NCBI GenBank assembly: GCA_000708835.1
Contig: DF238762.1
Coordinates: 1-64,000 of the forward strand
Origin: Klebsormidium nitens
Taxonomy: Eukaryota; Streptophyta; Klebsormidiophyceae; Klebsormidiales; Klebsormidiaceae
Reading direction: 5' to 3'
Length of the DNA: 64,000 bases
Below, piece by piece: positions 31,028 to 42,151 of the stretch. The notes beneath the pieces were generated by a model. It did not search any database and was not told the DNA's origin. It saw only the letters and a list, made by a program, of their open reading frames with translations. The position numbers and the translations under genes were made by a program. Each line of letters starts with the position of its first letter. Within the stretch, counting starts at the first letter, position 1.

Positions 31028-32809
31028 GTTGGTTCAAGTGTATCGGCCTGTTAGCCTGCCTCTGCTGCATGCATCGCTGCACTTCCACATGGCAGCTCTG
31101 TTCTCCTATGATTGGAGTCCGGTTGTTCTGACCGGGGCCTAATAACGAGCACTCATCTTGGGGTAGGCTTCCTACTTAGATGCTTTCAGCAGTGATCCGT
31201 TCCGCACATGGCTACCCAGCGTGTCCCGTTGGCACGAGAACTGGCACACCAGCGGTGCGTGCCTCCCGGTCCTCTCGTACTAGGGAGATGGCCCCTCAAT
31301 GCTCTCACGCCTCCACTAGATATGGACCAAACTGTCTCACGACGTTCTGAACCCAGCTCATGTAACACTTTGATGGGCGAACAGCCCAACCCTTGGGACG
31401 TGCTACCGCCCCAGGATGTGTTAAGCCGACATCGAGGTGCCAAACCTTCCCGTCGATGTGGACTCTTGGGGAAGATCAGCCTGTTATCCCTAGAGTAACT
31501 TTTATCCGATAAGCGACGGCCCTTCCACGCGGCACCGTCGGATCACTAAGGCCGACTTTCGTCCCTGCTCGACTTGTTGGTCTTGCAGTCAAGCTCCCTT
31601 CTGCCTTTACACTCTACAACTGATTCCCGTCCAGCCTGAGGGAACCTTTGCACGCCTCCATTACTCTTTGGGAGGCCTCTGCCCCAGAGAAACTGTCTGC
31701 CTGGCACGGTTCCAACGCCTATCATAGGGCATCGGTTTAGGATCTTAGCCCTTCCAGGGTGGTCTCTCACGGATGGCTTGGCCCTTCCCGGAAGAAGAGC
31801 TTCTGTGCCTCCCACCTAGGCTGCGCAGGGAGGGCCGAGACCCAATGCCAGGGAACAGTAAAGCTTCATAGGGTCTTTCTGTCCCAGTGGAGGTAGCCCG
31901 CATCTTCACAGGCATGTCTATTTCACCGAGCCCCTCTCCGAGACAGCGCCCAAATCGTTACGCCTTTCGTGCGGGTCAGAACTTACCTGACAATGAATTT
32001 CGCTACCTTAGGATCGTTATAGTTACGACCGCCGTTGACTGGGGCTTCGGTTGCCAGCTTCCCCCCTCTCAAGGAGGGGGCCACCAACTTCCTTAACCTT
32101 CCAGCACTGGGCAGGCGTCAGCCCCCTTACATCGTTTTTCAACTTGGCGGAGACCTGTGTTTTTGGTAAACAGTCGCTTGGGCCTGGTCCCTGCGGCTCC
32201 CCCCAAAGAGGGGAGCACCTCTTCTCCCGAAGTTACGAGGCTATTTTGCCGAGTTCCTTAGAGAGGGTTGCCTCGCGCCCCTAGGTATTCTCTACCCACC
32301 CACCTGTGTCGGTCTCGGGTACAGGCCCTCCGAGCCTGAAGAGGTACGAGCTTTTCTTGGAAGCATGGCATAGGTTTCTTCAGCGCCTTGACGCTTTACT
32401 AACTCGGGCCTTAGCTAGGGCCAGGATCACTGCCCCCATCGCGCCTTGAGCCCTTCAACCGAGATACCATCCCTCGGCCAACCGAGCCTGCTCCGTCCCT
32501 CGTCCCCAGCCCGGAGAGGTACAGGAATGTATGCCTGTTGTCCATCGGCTGCGCCCTTCGGCCTCACCTTAGGCCCTGACTCACCCCCCGTGGACGAGCC
32601 TTCCAGGGGAACCCTTGGGTTTTCGGGGCACTGGATTCTCACCAGTGTTTGCGTTACTCAAGCCGACATTCTCACTTCCGCCTCGTCCACGCCTGCTCTC
32701 GCTTACGCTTCAACCTGCCGCGGAACGCTCCCCTACCGATGCTTTTTACATCCCATGGCCTCGGCAGGCCGCTTGAGTCCCGTTCATCTTTGGCGCGGGA
32801 GCGCTTGAT

Positions 32810-32850
<41 letters not shown>

Positions 32851-33930
32851 GGCAAACCTCCTGGCTGTCTGAGCACTCCCACATCCTTTGCCACTTAGCG
32901 GCCATTTGGGGGCCTTAGCCGATGGTCTGGGCTGTTCCCCTCTCGACAAAGAAGCTTATCCCCCTTCGTCTCACTGGTGTTCGGCAAGCAGGGCCAGTAT
33001 TCAGAGTTTGCCTCGATTTGGTACCGCTCTCGCAGCCCGCACCGAAACAGTGCTTTACCCCTGGCCCACCCTCGAACACCGCTGCGCCTCAACGCATTTC
33101 GGGGAGAACCAGCTAGCTCCGAGTTCGATTGGCATTTCACCCCTAACCACAGCTCATCCGCCGATCTTTCAACATCGGTCGGTACGGGCCTCCACTCAGT
33201 CTCACCAAAGCTTCACCCTGGCCATGGTTAGATCACTCGGGTTCGGGTCCATAAACGATGACATGGGCCCTTGTCAGACTTGCTTTCGCTACGGTTTCGG
33301 CGTGCATCGCCTTAGCCGTGCCACCGCCTATGAGTCGCCGGCTCATTCTTCAACAGGCACGCGGTCAGGGGTTCAAGCCCCCTCCCACCGCTTGTAAGCT
33401 TACGGTTTCATGGTCTTTTTCACTCCCTCTCCAGGGTTCTTTTCACCCTTCCCTCACGGTACTAGTTCGCTATCGGTCATCCAGGAGTATTTAGCCTTAC
33501 GAGGTGGTCCTCGCAGATTCACACGGGATTTCACGTGCCCCATGCTACTCGGGTTGGGACAAGGGCGAAACGACGCTTTTGACTACTGGACTCTCACCAT
33601 CTGCGGTGCGGAACTCAACCGCTTCGTCTAGCGAAGAAACACCCTAACTGCCCTCCCACAACCCCGGATCAACCGGTTTAGGCTGTTCCCTCTTCGCTCG
33701 CCGCTACTGGGGGAATCGCGTTTGCTTTCTCTTCCTCTGGCTACTAAGATGTTTCAGTTCGCCAGGTTGCCCCTCGCAAGCCAAAAGCCCACGAGTACAT
33801 TGGGGTTACCCCATTCGGGAATCTCCGGATCCTCACACAATCCCAGCTCCCCGGAGCATTTCGTCGGCCACGACGCCCTTCTTCGCCTCTGAATGCCTAG
33901 GTATCCACCGTAAGCCCCTCTTCCCTTGAA
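31028..33930 (-). rRNA. rrn23: 23S rRNA, with the 4.5S region continuous
   Basis: The 5' end is placed at TTCAAGGGAAGAGG before CTTACGGTGGATACCTAGGC, the universal start of plastid 23S. Domain V and the sarcin-ricin region are visible (plus-strand CCTCTCGTACTAGGGAG, complement of AGTACGAGAGGACC). The 3' part contains GTGGAAGTGCAGCGATG, which in land plants belongs to the separate 4.5S rRNA. Here it follows after only a short helix with no spacer, so no separate 4.5S gene is expected. No intron is evident. The ends are approximate. Confidence 0.93.
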
Positions 33931-34038
33931 CCTTCATCGCCCGAAGGCCACGCTAAAACAAATCGTATGCCATAGAGAAAGAATCGCTCAAAAAACTTGC
34001 ATATGCGAGTCGAAAGAGCGTGTTCTTTCTACTTGCAT

Positions 34039-34067
34039 AATATAAAGGCCCCTTCTCAAGTTGTCAA
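34039..34067 (-). promoter_or_regulatory. Promoter in front of 23S rRNA (repeat copy R1)
   Basis: Minus strand: TTGACA (34062-34067), 17-nt spacer, TATATT (34039-34044). It points at 23S, whose 5' end is about 109 nt downstream. The same promoter layout, behind the same upstream repeat, precedes the two orphan membrane-protein genes at 52.2 and 55.0 kb. Confidence 0.7.
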
Positions 34068-34130
34068 GCAAAGGGACGTTCCACCACCAGCGCAACGCAC
34101 AGCTCGCACAATTGATTTTGAAGCAAAGTC
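34066..34130 (-). repeat. Dispersed repeat R, copy 1
   Basis: Plus-strand landmarks AGCAAAGGGACGTT, GCGCAACGCACAG, and GATTTTGAAGCAAAG appear in the same order at 52243-52320 and 55056-55130. Here the repeat abuts the -35 box directly; in the other two copies about 15 to 25 nt intervene. Confidence 0.8.
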
Positions 34131-34200
34131 AAGTGTTATCAAGGAAAACCCCACAATTTGCATACTCACCCCTCATCGATCAACTCTTCAATTATTCCCT

Positions 34201-35343
34201 CTAAGTCTGCTTCTGGATCGTTTCGTCTAGTTTTTTACCAAGAGCGATTGCGATGTCTGTAGACCATAAAGAAAGGAACTCTTCGTAATCAATGAAAGGT
34301 TGAGAAATATACGTACCGAAAATCATTTGGAAGTCTTCAAAAAGATCTAGAGTCCATAGACCTTGAAGCGCCATAAACCGATGCGAGCTGCCGTCAAAAT
34401 TGAATTCTCCGTTGACTATGTTTCGAAATTTTCCCTTTTGAACAGTTGATCGCAAACTCTCATTCTTTTTATATCTGGGAGCACTTAGTCTGCTTGTTTT
34501 TGCACATCGAAAGGAATTATCATTTTTCCTTTTGTTTGTATATTAGAGCGTTTTTCTATCGCCTCTACTGCTACTTTCAAAATATTCACTCCACTTTCTA
34601 TAGTGAATGCGGGTTCTTTTAAAGCCGGTAAATTCTTACTAAAAATTTTGAATAGGCGTGGCAACATATTCTATACCGGACGGGAAATTGCGATTAATAA
34701 CTAATAATTACCAACAAAGTGGTAATAATGACTCATTTTTGTCTATTCTCAGACCAAGTTATCACATTCAATTGCTCATTCATATCAAACAAGCTATTCG
34801 CCGCATTGTCGTCTCCCAAAGATGCTATAACCCCTCTTTTATTATTTTATTACGAGTGTTTTTGCTATTGGATGGTAGGTTTCTATGGATAGACCAATCG
34901 AACCATGAACGTCGACGATCATCAACAAACAGACTTCAAAACATGGTGGGCCGAGCCAATGTTGCCAAACATATTCTATTTAGAAAAATAGAGTGCGATA
35001 GTGGAATGGAAGCATCTACTGTTAGTGGAACAATCGAGGTCTCGGGGGTTTGTGTAAGATTCAATTGAGCAGTCGTCCCAGCTACAAGTGGCAAAGGTGT
35101 TGCACACACCTGCTGTAGCTTAAACAACAAAATAGAAAGTACCGAGACTACGAAACCTCTCAGGCCTATCTCCAACGAAATCAACAAAAATGAAGAAAAA
35201 GAATTCTTTGTCTCCTCTTGAAAAGAAGAGACATTTGGGCTGTCTTGAATAGACGGATCGAGTCTTACAAAGCTTTTTCCTGATTCTAATCTCTTAGATT
35301 GATTTGTTTTTAGATCAAGACAGTTTTTATTTTCACCTTTCAT
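34201..35343 (-). pseudogene. Broken member of the orphan membrane-protein family
   Basis: Three minus-strand fragments in series. 35343-34936 (135 aa) has a hydrophilic start, one membrane segment (FVVSVLSILLF) and then LNLTQTPETS. 34667-34485 (60 aa) contains ESGVNI and later MIIPFDVQKQ, matching the ESGVNM and MILTDGFKTRQ blocks of the intact protein at 53.5-55.0 kb. 34455-34201 (84 aa) ends YEEFLSLWSTDIAIALGKK, loosely like that protein's C terminus. The breaks are frameshifts and stops, so no single product is expected. It sits between trnA and 23S inside the rRNA operon, an unusual place for coding sequence. Confidence 0.55.
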
Positions 35344-35429
35344 AAAATATACTTCTCATACAAAAAAGCAAAAAAGAAACCCCTCCCTCCCAAAAGAGAG
35401 GGAGAGAGAAGAAAAAAACACAAAAGGTA

Positions 35430-36147
35430 TGGAGGTAAGCGGGCTCGAACCGCTGACATCTGCCATGAGGAAACGTGTGCATAGTTTATCTGCCTTAACA
35501 GCCAGAATAATACATACGTTCCCCCCCGAACACACCGGACAGCTCGTGCCATGGTGAGCTCTTTGGAAAGCATTGAGCAAACGACAGTCTACCCTATACC
35601 AACCTCAAGGCCTTCTCCCAAGGATACGCACAGCTTGGTGCCGCACGCGTTCTCTTTGAGGTGGCCCCTCTGAAACCGTAGGGCAAAAATAGCCCCTTTA
35701 GGCAATCCCGTTGTCCTTTGCTACGCGGAGCAAGGTGGGGGAACAAGCCTCCGTGACGAGCCTAGATGCTTACTCAGGGAATGGGTATACCGCCCCGCTT
35801 GCACAGGTGTGGGGCCGCCCACCCCCCATCCATAATTTCCATTCTGGAAAGGCCTGCCTGGCCTTACTAACACCTTTGAACCTGCGACTCACACAGAATA
35901 TTCTTGACCTCCCATCATTCTTCCACCTGCTTCATCAAATTCTTTTTAACAAGGGGCTTTGCTGGAAACAGATACACGCCATGTGATAGTCCCCATCCCG
36001 TCTACTTGGAAGGGAGGTAAGGCGTTGGGTATGAAGCTCACTTTTTCATTTGGCTGAATCCGCGTAGAAAAGCTAAGACTCCTATAAAGGAGTCATTCGT
36101 ACGGCACCATTGCAAGGGCAGCGCTCTACCAACTGAGCTATACCCCC
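35430..36147 (-). tRNA. trnA-UGC: tRNA-Ala (UGC) with group II intron
   Basis: The 5' exon 36110-36147 (GGGGGTATAGCTCAG to CTTGCAA, anticodon TGC) and 3' exon 35430-35464 (GGCAGATGTCAGCGG to TACCTCCA) are split by an intron of about 645 nt at the normal position after the anticodon. The intron starts TGGTGCCG and ends CAT. It shows no maturase frame. The spacer position between trnI and 23S is the ancestral one. Confidence 0.94.
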
Positions 36148-36256
36148 CAGTCAATAGGAAAAAATAGACAAAAGAATTTCTCTTTTTTTCCTCCGGCCAA
36201 ACAGTTTTTCCAACTGAAAGTTGGAAGGAAGGCCTACTAACCACACAAATCGCGGA

Positions 36257-36888
36257 TGGGCCATTCTGGATTTGAACCAGAGGCCTCGCCCGTGGAACTT
36301 CTCATTCTAAGAAAGTTCCTCAAGCACAACATACAGCTTTTCGCCGTACTGCGCTCTCTAGGTATCTATTTGATTCGAAATAGACTACCCTGACATCTTT
36401 TTTGAAAAGATCCATTTCCATTCATTCTCAATGTTTTAAGGAAAAAGAAAACCTCCAAAGTGTGATGTCGCCGTCCCTTATTCAGAAAGGGATCCCGCAG
36501 TGAAAAGCCCATGGGAATGCAGTCGAGGGTATAGCCTGCCTGTAAAAAAATAAAAAAAGAGTGGAGTGAGCCAAGAGATGACCATAGATCCTGGGACGGA
36601 TAAGTAAGCCCTGGATTCTCAGCACCGATATCCCGCCATAGGGGGAAGAAGGAAAGAAAAGATATTACTCTATTCTTTTTCTCATCTTATTTTTCAGTTT
36701 GCTATTCAATGTTTTCCATGCCCCGACTGCTCTGCTCTTGCGCCATGCTAGGGTCCCTAGGATCCTTGGCCCGGTCAGGCGCTGGCAAGGCCTCAAACCT
36801 TTTCTCAAAGGAAACTGAGATCCACCCTGGGCTCACCTCTTGCGGCGCACTTATCAGGGGCGCGCTCTAACCACTGAGCTAATAGCCC
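36257..36888 (-). tRNA. trnI-GAU: tRNA-Ile (GAU) with group II intron
   Basis: The 5' exon 36851-36888 (GGGCTATTAGCTCAG to CCTGATAA) and 3' exon 36257-36291 (GGGCGAGGCCTCTGG to ATGGCCCA) are separated by an intron of 559 nt that starts GTGCG and ends AC. Anticodon GAT. The first spacer tRNA after 16S, as in cyanobacteria and most plastids. Confidence 0.95.
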
Positions 36889-37024
36889 AAGTATTCTAAC
36901 CAACCACGGGGATTGGCTTCAATCAATATTGTGATTGATAGTATGTGTGAGAGAAGGGCGTGCTACCCGTGGGAGGGTTCTGATCGGCCTAGGATGAGGG
37001 TTTTGAACCCCAATGTCTCCCTAA

Positions 37025-37598
37025 GAAGGAGGTGATCCAGCCACACCTTCCAGTACGGCTACCTTGTTACGACTTCACTTTAGTCACCAGCCCTGCCTTT
37101 GGCATCCCCCTCCCTACGGGTTGGGGTAACGACTTGGGGCATGGCCGATTCCCATAGTGTGACGGGCGGTGTGTGCAAAGCCCGGGAACGGATTCACCAC
37201 CGTATGGCTGACCGGTGATTACTAGCGATTCCTCCTTCATGTAGGCGGGTTGCAGCCTACAATCCGAACTGAGGCCGGGTTTACGAGGTCAGGCTGGCCC
37301 TTGCGGGGTCGCATCTCTTTGTCCCGGCCATTGTAGCACGTGTGTCGCCCAGGGCAAAAGGGGCATGTTGACTTGACCTCATCCCCACCTTCCTCCGGCT
37401 TAACACCGGCGGTCTCTCTAGGGTGCCGAATTGTGGGCAACTAGAGACGGGGGTTGCGCTCGTTGCGGGACTGAACCCAACATCTTACGACACGAGCTGA
37501 CGACAGCCATGCACCACCTGTGTCCGCGCTCCCGAAGGCACCCCCCCCTCTCAGGGGGGTTCGCGGCATGTCAAGCCCTGGTAAGGTTCTTCGCGTTG

Positions 37599-37636
<38 letters not shown>

Positions 37637-37637
37637 T

Positions 37638-37671
<34 letters not shown>

Positions 37672-38194
37672 GTACTCCCCAGGCGGGATACTTCATGCGT
37701 TAGCTACAGCCCTGCCCGGGTCGATACGCGCAGGGCTTGGTATCCATCGTTTACGGCCAGGACTACTGGGGTATCTAATCCCATTCGCTCCCCTGGCTCT
37801 CGTCCCTGAGTGTCAGTCGCGAAATCAGGCCTAGCAGAGTGCCTTCGCCCTTGGCGTTCTTCCCGATCTCTACGCATTTCACCGCTCCACCGGGAATTCC
37901 CTCTGCCCCTACCGGACTCAAGCCCGGTGGTCTCCGCCGCCTCTCCAGGGTTGAGCCCCAGGTTTTGACAGCGGACTGACCGGGCCACCTGCGGACCCTT
38001 TACGCCCAATCATTCCGGATAACGCTCGCATCCCCCGTCTTACCGCGGCTGCTGGCACGGGGTTTAGCCGATGCTTAGTTCTTCAGGTACCGTCATCTCT
38101 TCGTCTCTGATCTAAAGAAGTTTACGACCCATTGGGCCTTCATCCTCCACGCGGCATTGCCCCGTCAGGCTTTCGCCCATTGCGGAAGATTCCT

Positions 38195-38265
<71 letters not shown>

Positions 38266-38497
38266 AACTGATCGTTGCCTTGGGAGGCCATTACCCCCCC
38301 AACTAGCTAATCAGACGCAAGCCCCTCCCTGGGCGGATCTCTCCTTTCCCTCCTCAGGATATGGGGTATTAGCAGCCGTTTCCAGCTGTTATCCCCCTCC
38401 CAGGGGCAGGTCCTTACGCGTTCCTCACCCGTCCGCCACTCCGCCATTCCTCGAGAGGCATGGCGCCGTGCAACTTGCATGTGTTAGGCAAACCGCT

Positions 38498-38528
<31 letters not shown>

Positions 38529-38536
38529 ATAGAGAG
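37025..38536 (-). rRNA. rrn16: 16S rRNA
   Basis: The 5' part, minus strand, reads GAGAGTTTGATCCTGGCTCAG. The 3' end carries GGCTGGATCACCTCCTT including the anti-Shine-Dalgarno CCTCC. The 530 loop, the 790 loop (GGATTAGATACCCCAGTAG complement) and the decoding region GTACACACCGCCCGTC complement are seen on the plus strand. About 1.5 kb, uninterrupted. It is the first gene of the rRNA operon. The ends are good to a few nt. Confidence 0.97.
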
Positions 38537-38588
38537 CCACAGCCATTGGGCTCCCTTCCAATCTCTCGTTCCTCATGACTAGTTCCAT

Positions 38589-38617
38589 ATCATACCGCAT
38601 AAAAGGCGCTAAGTCAA
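38589..38617 (-). promoter_or_regulatory. rRNA operon promoter
   Basis: Minus strand TTGACT (38612-38617), 17-nt spacer, TATGAT (38589-38594), about 53 nt upstream of the 16S 5' end. It fits the bacterial-type plastid RNA polymerase consensus. Confidence 0.8.
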
Positions 38618-39346
38618 GTTGCTTCCCTCTTCATATGGAGCCATTTTTTTAGGTGTATTAAGAGAAAATAAGAGAAGAATGCTGTACACAAGTAAGAAAA
38701 GTCAAACAGTTCCCCAAACATTCACCTCAATTTCTTAATGTTTTTTAACGATTGTGTATTTATTTTATCAATCGCATTTTTGTTCTTTTTTCACAACGTA
38801 AAAAATCTAAGTTAAAAATTTTTTGCCTATTTGCTAATATTTCTAAAGATTGTAATTCAAGATTATTCATTTGTTTTTTGCCTGGGATTTGGATTTGAAA
38901 ATACTTGTTTACTACCCCAGCTACAACAGCGCGGATAGTTTCTTTTCCTTGCTCCTCTTATTCGCGTGCTTGAACATTGTTTTCCGGTGGTTTCCAGTGG
39001 TCAAAATTGAAACGAGATTCTTTGTTTTTATTCGGGGGTTCAAAAAAAAGAGAATTTTTTACATTTTACAGTAGTTTTATAATCCGAGGATAGAGATTGA
39101 GTGTATTGAAAGTTTTGTTGTTGAAGAAATGGATCGTGAATAGGCCTTCATTTCTGCTCTTGAATAGAACGTACATACGAAACAGGCGGCTTCATATGAG
39201 GAAAAGCCCAAGTCATTCAATCCTCCTTTCTTTAGCTTTTGATTATACAAGCAAGGTAATAAAAGAATAACATCAAATCAATGAGTTTGATAGCAATGGG
39301 ACTCATTTATTGATTTACGTTGTATAATAGTATAATAGGATCAAAA
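38618..39346. other. AT-rich spacer between rRNA promoter and trnF
   Basis: About 730 bp without a tRNA or supported frame. The trnV-GAC that precedes 16S in land plants is not here. A TATAAT-rich stretch just before trnF (39322-39336) may be its promoter. Confidence 0.55.
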
Positions 39347-39419
39347 GCCGAGATAGCTCAGATGGTAGAGCATGGGACTGAAAATCCCCGTGTCACCAGT
39401 TCAATCCTGGTTCTCGGCA
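39347..39419 (+). tRNA. trnF-GAA: tRNA-Phe (GAA), copy 1
   Basis: 73 nt with acceptor GCCGAGA/TCTCGGC, anticodon GAA in CTGAAAA, and T arm CCAGTTCAATCCTGG. It is identical, base for base, to the copy at 62158-62230, while the flanks differ apart from a few A residues before and one T after. Confidence 0.96.
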
Positions 39420-39582
39420 TACAAACAAGGTTTTAGAAATTCTAGAAACTATATGTTTTTTTATTTTGCATCTTAATAATCAAAAGAATTGTTGATTTTA
39501 TGTCATGCAAGTTTCTTAAAAAAAAATAAAGGTTTCATTGAAAATACAGACGCCAACTTCTTATTTTTCAAAGCCTGCAAAG

Positions 39583-40161
39583 CTAGCGCTTGAAACCCGT
39601 TTCCACAGGCACTCCTAAGAATTGCGCAAGCTCTGCAGCCTCGTCCTCTGCTTCTTGAGAACTACCACCCCGAGCAAGCTCTCCAAGAGGAACAGATACC
39701 CTACCCCTACGCTTAAGATAAGCCAAAGAAAAGGGCCACAAGCCTCCTCGACTCTCTATCTGCACAGCTTCTATTTCTTGCAACTGACAGGCGAAATGGA
39801 TCCGTCTATTGATGCCTGGAAAGCCCCATCGGAATATTGAGATGCGGCCTCTTTGGCAGTCAAATTCGTTCATGCCTCCCCCTATATTCCACCATACAAC
39901 AACCCATAAATAAAGTCCTAAAAACAAAGCAAAAATCCCATAAAATCCCATAACCAATCCCTGAGGTAAAAAGGTCAAAGGAGCTTTTGAAAGCATAAAC
40001 AAAACGGGTTGACCTAGATAGGTTGCTATGCCAATGGTCAAAAAACATCCTCCTCCTAAGCACATCAACCAAGCTAAAACGAAATTCTCTTTCGCCCTTG
40101 ACCCGAAAATAACATCCCGTCGTACCCCTTGAACAAGCTGTTGTTCCATATGAACCTTCAT
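39583..40161 (-). CDS. ycf4: Photosystem I assembly protein Ycf4
   Basis: 192 residues. Two membrane helices (about 28-50 and 64-90), then a soluble domain with GISIFRWGFPG-like ISIFRWGFPGINRRI, VQIESR and RVSVPLGE, all typical of Ycf4. It is a scaffold for PSI assembly on thylakoid membranes. The second Met at residue 5 (MEQQLVQG) is an alternative start. psaI lies just upstream on the same strand, the same pairing as in land plants. Confidence 0.94.
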   Translation of the reverse strand: MKVHMEQQLVQGVRRDVIFGSRAKENFVLAWLMCLGGGCFLTIGIATYLGQPVLFMLSKAPLTFLPQGLVMGFYGIFALFLGLYLWVVVWWNIGGGMNEFDCQRGRISIFRWGFPGINRRIHFACQLQEIEAVQIESRGGLWPFSLAYLKRRGRVSVPLGELARGGSSQEAEDEAAELAQFLGVPVETGFKR

Positions 40162-40214
40162 TTTTGATATTTACAAAGCCGCACCCCAAAAAAAAGGATG
40201 CGGCCTTGTACTGC

Positions 40215-40325
40215 TTATACTACCTCATCCCCTTCAATGAAAAGAAAAAGAGTTGCCATAGCAAGAGCAGGAAAAACAAGCCCCACAAGAGGCACAAGCA
40301 CAGGAAAGAGATAGGATGCAGTCAT
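40215..40325 (-). CDS. psaI: Photosystem I subunit VIII (PsaI)
   Basis: 36 residues starting [15 protein letters not shown] and ending [11 protein letters not shown], one membrane helix. PsaI helps to bind PsaL and stabilise the PSI trimer or LHCII dock. The frame is open 24 codons upstream; the ATG at 40325 is chosen because it gives the usual size. It is co-oriented with ycf4. Confidence 0.96.
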   Translation of the reverse strand: MTASYLFPVLVPLVGLVFPALAMATLFLFIEGDEVV

Positions 40326-40938
40326 AAGCCTCTTTTTTTTTCGCGCAAGATACCCGCTGTAGGCCCTTGCGATAAATAGGGTCTTGGTGTAGAGCATAAT
40401 TCAGGGCAAGGCCACGGTTGACCTTTGTGTCACCCCATCAGGTAATAAGTGTACCATGAGAAAGGAGAAAGCTTTTTATGATTCCATTTACAAGATCATG
40501 TCAATTTGAATCCGTTTGATTGTTTTGAAAAACAAATGATGCAGTCTATTGCTCTTTATAACTGTATAAAAAAGAATACTATCGCAAAAAAGACAACTTA
40601 CGGAACTGATCAGCTCAAAACTACCAAGCTTTGATTGAGTTGGAAAGAGAATATTGAATTCTACTTTTTCTTGTTTTTTGAAACAAATTTTTCATCATCT
40701 ATTTGTTTTTCTTTATAGCTGTTGCTTCTGATAATAAGCCATGATACAATAAAAGAACGTTTATAATTTCATTTGAAAAGAGCTAAAAACAGAGAGGTTT
40801 TTTATTCTTTTTTTTTTTCAAACAAGTCTATAAAACATATTGATATGCACTTTTTTGTTATATTGGCAGTTCTTCCTACCTATCTATTGATAAACGACTT
40901 TTTGTTGTATTTATGGACTAAAGAATAAAAAACAAGAA
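40326..40938. other. Spacer psaI-odpB
   Basis: About 610 bp, AT-rich, with no gene seen. It should include the psaI-ycf4 promoter (minus strand) and the 3' end of odpB. Confidence 0.55.
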
Positions 40939-41937
40939 TTATTGAACCGATTCTTTTGTGCACATTGACTTTACTGCTTGAACGATTTGTCCTGGCTGAA
41001 CAACAGTCATGTCTTCAAGCAGACCACTGTAAGGAGTCGGGACATCTTGAGATGACAAACAAACAACTGGTCCGTCTAACTCATCAAATAAATATTCCAT
41101 AATGCTAGCACGTAGGGTTGCACCAATTCCTCCCGTACGCATACACTCTTCTACAATGATAGCACGATGAGTTTTTTGAATTGATCGCGCGATGGTCCCC
41201 ATATCTAATGGCTTTAACGATACTAGATCAATGACTTCGGGATCGTATCCCTGACTTACTAGTATTCGTGCTGCTTGGATCACATAGTGTCTCATACGAG
41301 AGTAAGTCAAGAGAGTCACGTCCTTCCCTTCACGGACTACTTCCGCTCTTTCTAAACTCGACAAATTCTCTCCAGTTGGGATAGGCTGTTTAATGTTATA
41401 CAAGAGCACATGTTCGAAAAAAAGAACGGGGTTTTGACTTCGGATTGCAGACTTTAATAACCCTTTACCGTTCACAGGAGTAGAGCAAGCAACCATTTGT
41501 AAGCCAGGCACGGATTGAAAGTAAGATTCTAACCGCTGAGAATGCTCTGCACCGAGTTGCCTTCCTACTCCGCCCGGGCCTCGAATGACTAAAGGTGTGG
41601 TAAAGTTCCCACCTGAAGTGTAGTGCAACATACCTGCATTGTTTGCAATTTGGTTGAAAGCAAGTAGTAAAAAGCCCATATTCATCCCCTCAACAATAGG
41701 ACGAAGGCCCGTCATTGCTGCACCAATTGCTAACCCAGTAAAACTATTTTCTGCGATTGGAGTATCCAACAATCGCCAATCACCGTACTTCTCTGCTAAT
41801 CCTTTTGTTACTTTGTACGAACCCCCGTAGTGGCCCACGTCTTCTCCCATCACAAAGACTCGGCAATCTCTCTCCATTTCCTCTAATATAGCTTCTCGTA
41901 GAGCCTCAAACAGTAATAACTGAGCCATTGCATACAA
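40939..41937 (-). CDS. odpB: Pyruvate dehydrogenase E1 beta subunit
   Basis: 332 residues, close to plastid PdhB. The E1 beta subunit, with alpha, uses thiamine diphosphate to decarboxylate pyruvate for acetyl-CoA and plastid fatty acid synthesis. Motifs are [32 protein letters not shown] (the catalytic-site Glu region), [16 protein letters not shown], and the C-terminal domain [13 protein letters not shown]-like [16 protein letters not shown] second Met at residue 4 ([10 protein letters not shown]) may be the real start. It is known in plastid genomes of red algae and a few green lineages but nuclear in land plants; the alpha gene is not in this window. Confidence 0.95.
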   Translation of the reverse strand: MYAMAQLLLFEALREAILEEMERDCRVFVMGEDVGHYGGSYKVTKGLAEKYGDWRLLDTPIAENSFTGLAIGAAMTGLRPIVEGMNMGFLLLAFNQIANNAGMLHYTSGGNFTTPLVIRGPGGVGRQLGAEHSQRLESYFQSVPGLQMVACSTPVNGKGLLKSAIRSQNPVLFFEHVLLYNIKQPIPTGENLSSLERAEVVREGKDVTLLTYSRMRHYVIQAARILVSQGYDPEVIDLVSLKPLDMGTIARSIQKTHRAIIVEECMRTGGIGATLRASIMEYLFDELDGPVVCLSSQDVPTPYSGLLEDMTVVQPGQIVQAVKSMCTKESVQ

Positions 41938-42151
41938 ATGACCAACAAAAAGGTAACAGGATTTCGAATACCATTGTAACTGAATAAAACAGCTTGAGCT
42001 ATTTCAAGCAAGATAAAACGGATGGAGAGGTTGAAAAACCCATAAAAAATTTTGACAGTCAAATGAAATAAAATATATATCAGTAAAGAAAGAAGCTTAT
42101 AATCATTGCCTATTCGATTTTTTTACTTTGAATTCTCTCGTTTTCCTTTTT

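Noticed and set aside
30900-38578. Open frames overlapping 23S and 16S rRNA
   Set aside because: They lie entirely in rRNA genes on either strand and have no protein similarity.
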